Shown here: positions 51,730-55,972 of the stretch, in pieces | Position numbering within the stretch: the stretch's first letter is position 1 | Layout: each line of letters begins with the position of its first letter | Assembly (NCBI RefSeq): GCF_016836705.1 | Contig: NZ_JAFCGY010000034.1 | Span: 1-55,972, forward strand | DNA: 55,972 nt | Origin: Mesorhizobium caraganae | Lineage (GTDB): Bacteria > Pseudomonadota > Alphaproteobacteria > Rhizobiales > Rhizobiaceae | Direction: 5' to 3' | Translations under genes and position numbers: made by a program | The notes under the pieces: model-generated | Seen by the model: only the letters and a program-made list of their open reading frames with translations | Told to the model about the DNA's origin: nothing | Database searches by the model: none

Positions 51730-52128
51730 CTATTCGACCTTAACGGTTGGAGTGGCGGCGGCGATCATCTCAATGCAGTCAGAGTCTGTCGCAACAACAT
51801 AAGACCATCCGTTCGAACATGCGAACGAGATTGGGCTTTCCGTCGACCAGGGGCCATTCTTGACCTTAAAGGTCGTGGCGCCGGGACGGCCTCCGAGATC
51901 TCGGGTCTTTGCCCAAAATTCGCCAAGCCCATGCTCATCAATGACGCGAAAGGCCGAAGTTTCAGCACAAATTCGATAGATGAGGCCGGTATCGGTCGAC
52001 TCTACTCGACAGACGAGTTCGCCAGTTTTCGTGGCGTACGCAACATCGAGAATCTCTACGTGTTCGTCTTCGAACGGTGTGGTCCACGCTCCGAACTCGA
52101 ATTTCCCATCACCAAAACCGCTACCCAT
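51730..52128 (-). CDS. hypothetical protein overlapping rlmB
   Basis: 132 aa if started at ATG 52128, within the last codons of rlmB on the same strand. Beta-rich sequence (FEDEHVEILDVAYATKTGELVCRVEST, GATTFKVKNGPWSTESP) without recognised domain. Probably real by composition and overlap; function unknown. Convergent with glxR. Confidence 0.55.
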   Translation of the reverse strand: MGSGFGDGKFEFGAWTTPFEDEHVEILDVAYATKTGELVCRVESTDTGLIYRICAETSAFRVIDEHGLGEFWAKTRDLGGRPGATTFKVKNGPWSTESPISFACSNGWSYVVATDSDCIEMIAAATPTVKVE

Positions 52129-52984
52129 TCGAGCTGCCCTTAAGCCATGCCCGCGCCGCATAGAGGCTCACCGCCGCCGCGTTCGACACATTGAGCGAAC
52201 GAATCGCGCCGGGCATGTCGAGGCGGGCGAGCGTCGTCACCGTCTCGCGCGTCTTCTGGCGCAGGCCCTTGCCTTCGGCGCCGAGCACCAGCGCGATCTT
52301 GTCGCCTGAAAAACTCGTCTCGAGCTCCGCCGGACCGTCCGAATCGAGGCCAATGGTCTGGAAGCCGGCCTCGTGCAGCTGTCCCAGCGCGTCGGCCAGG
52401 TTCTTCACCTCGATCTGGTCGATATGCTCCAGCGCGCCAGAGGCGGATTTGGCCAGCACGCCGGATTCCTGCGGGCTGTGGCGGGCCGTGGTAATCAGCG
52501 CGCCGGCGCCGAAGGCGACCGAGGAACGCAGGATGGCGCCGACATTGTGCGGGTCGGTGACCTGGTCGAGCACCAGCACCAGTTTCGTGTCGCCAAGCGC
52601 GTCGAGGCGTTTCGGCTTCAGCGGCTCGGCTTCGATCAGCACGCCCTGATGGACAGCGTCCGAGCCGGTGATCTTGTCAATGTCCCTGGGCTCGACCAGC
52701 TCCGCCTTGAACGGCAAAGCAGCGAGATCGGCAATCGCCAGCCGTTCGGCGGCGTTGCGCGTCACCAGCATCTTTTTGATCCGGCGGCGCGGATTGTCGA
52801 GCGCGGCCCGCACCGTGTGCAGGCCATAAAGCCTGACCAGCCCGTCGGGAGCGTTCTCGCCCGGCGGCACCGGCTGGCGCGGTCGGAAGGCCGGCGCGCC
52901 GCCTGCCTTCTCGTCGCGGTGGGCGCGACGCAGCTTGGCGTAGTGGGTGTCTTTGGCGGTCTTGGGCGTGTTGTCATTGCTCAT
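52121..52984 (-). CDS. rlmB: 23S rRNA (guanosine-2251-2'-O)-methyltransferase
   Basis: SPOUT-class methyltransferase that 2'-O-methylates G2251 of 23S rRNA. 287 aa. N-terminal SpoU-substrate-binding domain with VRLYGLHTVRAALDNPRRRI; C-terminal SPOUT motifs VTDPHNVGAILRSSVAFG, LVLGAEGKGLRQ and IRSLNVSNAAAVSLY (knotted SAM site). Divergent from tRNA-Tyr, the usual arrangement in this group. Confidence 0.94.
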   Translation of the reverse strand: MSNDNTPKTAKDTHYAKLRRAHRDEKAGGAPAFRPRQPVPPGENAPDGLVRLYGLHTVRAALDNPRRRIKKMLVTRNAAERLAIADLAALPFKAELVEPRDIDKITGSDAVHQGVLIEAEPLKPKRLDALGDTKLVLVLDQVTDPHNVGAILRSSVAFGAGALITTARHSPQESGVLAKSASGALEHIDQIEVKNLADALGQLHEAGFQTIGLDSDGPAELETSFSGDKIALVLGAEGKGLRQKTRETVTTLARLDMPGAIRSLNVSNAAAVSLYAARAWLKGSSNG

Positions 52985-53196
52985 GGCCGGCTTCTATAGC
53001 CGTGTCGCAAGGGCATGGATACAGGCAGAAAGCCGGCGTGCCGGGCGGGCTGTCAAATTCAGCGCATTTTGCCCAGACGTGCGGTTGACACCCACTGGCC
53101 TTGCCGCCATAAGGCGCTTCGCTGATTTCGGAGAAAACCTTCGGGTTCAAACCGGATCGGCGAGAATGCCTCGTTGCAAGGCTTCGACGGCAGGCT

Positions 53197-53281
53197 GGAG
53201 AGGTGCCCGAGTGGTTAAAGGGGACGGACTGTAAATCCGTTGGCTTAGCCTACGTTGGTTCGAATCCAACCCTCTCCACCA
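53197..53281 (+). tRNA. tRNA-Tyr (anticodon GUA)
   Basis: 85 nt with encoded CCA and a long class II variable arm. Acceptor GGAGAGG pairs with CCTCTCC; the anticodon loop is CTGTAAA (GUA). T arm TTGG-TTCGAAT-CCAA is regular. Confidence 0.97.
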
Positions 53282-53308
53282 CTGCCAGCCCGTCAGCCTT
53301 GAAGCGAA

Positions 53309-53382
53309 GCGGGTATAGCTCAGTGGTAGAGCAGCAGCCTTCCAAGCTGAATATGCGGGTTCGATTCCCGCTACCCGCTCCA
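53309..53382 (+). tRNA. tRNA-Gly (anticodon UCC)
   Basis: 74 nt including CCA. Acceptor GCGGGTA pairs with TACCCGC; anticodon loop CTTCCAA (UCC). T arm GCGGG-TTCGATT-CCCGC. Lies 27 bp after tRNA-Tyr, so probably cotranscribed. Confidence 0.97.
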
Positions 53383-53399
53383 AACTTCCCCAATCCGCA

Positions 53400-53579
53400 T
53401 CAGATTTCAGCGAATATTTCGACGACGTTGCCGTCAGCGATTTTTCGGTTTCCGTCTACACGCCGGTCGAAACATCGACCGCCGACCGGTTCATGGCATT
53501 GGTGAAGGCGACGCCCGACAGCCGCAAGGCGGTGCCGGGCGTCTTGGCTGAAAATGCTGGAGCGAAAGCGGCGCCCTAG
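53400..53579 (+). pseudogene. C-terminal remnant of an unknown gene after tRNA-Gly
   Basis: In one frame the sequence reads SDFSEYFDDVAVSDFSVSVY, then a Thr/Ala-rich tail to TAG at 53577, with codon use like the host. There is no start codon: the frame runs back into the tRNA. It may be left over from an integration beside tRNA-Gly. Overlaps the end of the yidB-like gene by 3 bp. Confidence 0.3.
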
Positions 53580-54040
53580 CTGTTGAAAGCCGACGCAACC
53601 TGGTGCTGCTGCGGCACCTGTCCGTTCGGCGTCAGCTTGTCGACAATGCCGGGCAGGGCGGTGGACAGCTGCTTGAGCAGTTCCTGCTCGTCGAGCCCGG
53701 TCCTTTGCGCGATCTCGCGGATGACCTGCGGGCCGATAGCCTTGCCAAGATCATTGGCGTTGATCGGCTGGTTCTGCCCGGTGCCGACCCATGAATCGGC
53801 GACATTGCCGTGGCCGGCATCCTTCAACTTGTCGAGCAGCCCGCCCAGTCCGCCGAGCAGGCCGCCATCGCCGGAAGCCGTGGTCCCGGTGGGGGCGGGC
53901 GTTTGAGGCTGGGCGGCGGGCTCGTCGGTCTGTTCGGCACTTCTTCCGCTCAGCATCTTTCCGACCAGCAGCGCGCCAAGCGCGATCATCAGCGGTTTGG
54001 TGATGTTGCCGCCGGGTACGGCGTTGTCAAAAAGTCCCAT
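53576..54040 (-). CDS. YidB-family (DUF937) protein
   Basis: 154 aa. N-terminus MGLFDNAVPGGNITKPLMIALGALLVGKML and C-terminal IGPQVIREIAQRTGLDEQELLKQLSTALPGIVDKLTPNG are typical of DUF937/YidB proteins; a Gly/Leu-rich linker GGLLGGLGGLLDKL joins them. Cellular function poorly defined. Convergent with the tRNA cluster remnant. Confidence 0.88.
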   Translation of the reverse strand: MGLFDNAVPGGNITKPLMIALGALLVGKMLSGRSAEQTDEPAAQPQTPAPTGTTASGDGGLLGGLGGLLDKLKDAGHGNVADSWVGTGQNQPINANDLGKAIGPQVIREIAQRTGLDEQELLKQLSTALPGIVDKLTPNGQVPQQHQVASAFNS

Positions 54041-54172
54041 AGGTCCAATCCTCCATAGCGACCAAGCCCCGTCCCATTGGCTAGAATGGAGCGCGGGGGC
54101 CGAATTTCAAGTTGGCTTGAGCTTTTGACAATCATGTGACCATGATCGGCCGGCGGGGGAATGGAGAGGAAA

Positions 54173-54430
54173 ATGGGCATCATCAGCTGGATCATCCTCG
54201 GCGTCATCGCCGGCTTCATCGGCAGCAAGATCGTCAACAAGACCGGCCAGGGCCTGATCATGGATATCGTGCTCGGGATTGTCGGCGCCATTGTCGGCGG
54301 GCTGATCTTCAGCGCCTTCGGCGCCGCGGGCGTGACCGGCCTCAACATCTGGAGCCTGATCGTCGCCGTGATCGGCGCGGTGGTCGTGCTGTGGGCCTAT
54401 CATCAGATCAGCGGCAAGCGGGCGCTTTAA
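54173..54430 (+). CDS. GlsB/YeaQ/YmgE-family stress-response membrane protein
   Basis: 85 aa, three hydrophobic helices (IISWIILGVIAGFIGSKIV, LGIVGAIVGGLIFSAFG and LIVAVIGAVVVLWAYH) with the conserved Gly-rich N-terminus of transglycosylase-associated proteins. Start at 54173 rather than 54161 because GGAGAGGAA precedes it. Often stress induced; mechanism unknown. Confidence 0.88.
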   Translation: MGIISWIILGVIAGFIGSKIVNKTGQGLIMDIVLGIVGAIVGGLIFSAFGAAGVTGLNIWSLIVAVIGAVVVLWAYHQISGKRAL

Positions 54431-54478
54431 GCGCCAGTTCTGTCGATCTGACTGGCTGCCGATACGTTGCCGTGAAGG

Positions 54479-55366
54479 CTAGGCAACGACGGTCAGCCTG
54501 CGCTTGCGTTCATCCAGCGACACGATGGTAAGTCCGCTCGCCACCACCAGCAGGATGCCGCACACGGCCAAGGCATTCGGGAATTGCCCGAACACCAGCA
54601 CACCTGAAATGACTGCCCAGACGGTGAAGCAGTAGTAGAACGGCGCCACGACGCCGGTCGGGCCGACGCGATAGGCCATGAAGATGAAGAAATGGCCGAA
54701 GATCAGGAAGAACCCGGCGCCGGCCATCAACAGCAGGTGACGGGCTTCCGGCATCACCCAGCGCTCGGAAACCAGATGCGCGGCACCTGCGCCGATCAGC
54801 ACCACCACGACGGCGGAAATGGCGACGATCATTCCCGGCACCTCGGCCGGGACCCGCCTGCCGGCGAGATCGCGCGCGGCCGACAGGGCGGCGTTGCCGA
54901 GCGCCAGCAAGGCATAGACCGAGATGCCTTCCATGGTCGGCTGCGCCACCATGACCGCGCCGACGAAGCCGAGCCCGATCAGCGCCATGCGCACGCCGCC
55001 GATCCGCTCGCCGAACAGGATGGAGGAGCCGACCAGCATCAGGAGCGGGGTGATCTGCCCGAGCGCGGTTGAATCGGCGATCTGCAGGTTGGCCAGCGCC
55101 ACCACGTAGCAAAGGATCGCCGCCAGCTCGAGCAGGTTACGGCGCAGCACGCGCCCGTCGAAGATCAGCGGGATCTGTTTGCCGTAGCCCAGCAGATACA
55201 ACAGCGGCATGCCCCACAGCGTGGCCGCGACCCCGCGCAGGAACAGCACCTCGTAGGACGGCAAGCCTGCGGTGGCGAGCTTCATCATCGTGTCGTTGAC
55301 GAGGTAGGACCCCGTCGAAACGATCATGAACAGCGGGCCGCGTATTGATGTGGGGATGAAATGCAT
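54479..55366 (-). CDS. EamA-family (DMT superfamily) transporter
   Basis: 295 aa, about ten hydrophobic helices in two EamA repeats (first from residue 10, second from about 150). Motifs such as FLRGVAATLWGMPLLYL and NLQIADSTALGQITPLLMLVGSSILFGERI match drug/metabolite exporters of the RhaT/YdcZ type. Substrate not predictable. Divergent from tuf with a 296-bp gap. Confidence 0.9.
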   Translation of the reverse strand: MHFIPTSIRGPLFMIVSTGSYLVNDTMMKLATAGLPSYEVLFLRGVAATLWGMPLLYLLGYGKQIPLIFDGRVLRRNLLELAAILCYVVALANLQIADSTALGQITPLLMLVGSSILFGERIGGVRMALIGLGFVGAVMVAQPTMEGISVYALLALGNAALSAARDLAGRRVPAEVPGMIVAISAVVVVLIGAGAAHLVSERWVMPEARHLLLMAGAGFFLIFGHFFIFMAYRVGPTGVVAPFYYCFTVWAVISGVLVFGQFPNALAVCGILLVVASGLTIVSLDERKRRLTVVA

Positions 55367-55662
55367 CGGACGAGCAAATCAGACCGGCGCGGCAGCGGCA
55401 ATGGGCCAGACGTGGGCTGCCAATCCAGCAGGGAAGGGCCAGGACATAGCCGGGAGTTGCAGACACGCGCTGAAGCGGGCGCCCCCATTTCATTTCCCGT
55501 CGCGCGTTCCTATATCAGCGCCATATCCCCGCAATCGGATCATCGGTTCGGGCCGAGTGGACAGCGCACCCGGCCACAAGGCACTTGTGTTTTTCGGCCG
55601 TAGTCGCTAATCGCCCCGCATTCGACTGAACTGAAGGTCAAGGCCGTCCAAGGAAAGAGACT

Positions 55663-55972
55663 ATGGCAAAAGGTAAATTCGAGCGCACTAAGCCTCATGT
55701 GAACATCGGCACGATTGGTCACGTTGACCATGGCAAGACGTCGCTGACGGCGGCGATCACGAAGTATTTTGGCGAATACAAGCGCTATGACCAGATCGAT
55801 GCGGCGCCGGAGGAGAAGGCTCGCGGCATCACCATCTCGACGGCGCACGTCGAATACGAGACGGCCAATCGCCACTACGCCCACGTCGACTGCCCCGGAC
55901 ACGCCGACTATGTGAAGAACATGATCACCGGCGCCGCGCAGATGGACGGCGCGATCCTGGTCGTTTCGGCTG
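55663..55972 (+). CDS. tuf: elongation factor Tu, 5' part (continues past the window)
   Basis: GTPase that brings aminoacyl-tRNA to the ribosome. Start at 55663 (AGGAAAGAG upstream). The first 103 residues include P-loop GHVDHGKTSLTAAI, switch I RGITISTAHVEYE and G3 DCPGHADYVKNM. It follows the tRNA and rlmB block, consistent with tRNA-Tyr - tRNA-Gly - tuf order. Confidence 0.96.
   Translation, partial: MAKGKFERTKPHVNIGTIGHVDHGKTSLTAAITKYFGEYKRYDQIDAAPEEKARGITISTAHVEYETANRHYAHVDCPGHADYVKNMITGAAQMDGAILVVSA

Noticed and set aside
1..55972. CRISPR array or rRNA operon
   Set aside because: No regularly spaced 25-40 bp repeats with unique spacers and no rRNA-like conserved blocks were seen.

Overview
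The window looks like chromosome of an alphaproteobacterium of the order Rhizobiales, most likely Mesorhizobium or a close relative. The evidence is uniformly GC-rich coding DNA, the gene order rne / N-acetylmuramoyl-L-alanine amidase / PBP1A / prfB, the rlmB - tRNA-Tyr - tRNA-Gly - tuf block, a BA14K-family protein, a Ros/MucR regulator and intergenic palindromes of rhizobial type. The genus is an inference from gene content; no 16S gene is present.

Region 1 (1-23440) is mostly core chromosome: RNase E, a cell-wall amidase, PBP1A, and release factor 2 with its self-regulatory +1 frameshift intact. After these come GFA-fold zinc proteins, an NmrA-like reductase with a divergent LysR regulator, an OmpA-type lipoprotein, an RhlE-like RNA helicase and NAD kinase. 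Next is an unusual minus-strand operon (17392-19830): a CHAT caspase-like protease, a membrane-anchored beta-rich partner whose frame is broken in a G6 tract, and a tiny secreted ORF. A polyamine-type binding protein, an amidase and a TetR regulator follow. A decayed IS transposase (23780-24354) marks the edge of the accessory DNA.

Region 2 (24392-42756) is an 18.4 kb integrated element bounded by 52-bp direct repeats that copy the 3' part of a tRNA-Thr(UGU) gene. The intact tRNA lies at the right end and the tyrosine integrase at the left. Inside are an AlpA-like switch protein, a RepA-like hexameric helicase followed by CCACC repeats (possible origin), an HK97-type prohead protease, a P27-type small terminase and three tail- or fibre-like proteins. 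I see no large terminase, portal, major capsid, tail tape measure or lysis genes. This fits a phage satellite or a strongly reduced prophage. Probable cargo includes an overlapping unknown gene pair (32622-34036), an orphan Flp pilin gene with a CtrA-type box upstream, a Panacea-domain antitoxin coupled to a small PemK/MazF-like protein (38952-39952), a MucR-type silencer and a dense operator-like region (41397-41500).

Region 3 (42784-55972) returns to the chromosome: a BA14K protein, a GNAT acetyltransferase whose stop codon sits at the edge of a decayed IS630-type element, and a glyoxylate-assimilation cluster. That cluster has an IclR regulator divergent from gcl, hyi and glxR, with TGAAAAA repeats between regulator and operon. 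The translation block rlmB, tRNA-Tyr, tRNA-Gly and tuf (cut by the window end) closes the window, with yidB-like, glsB-like and EamA-transporter genes in between.
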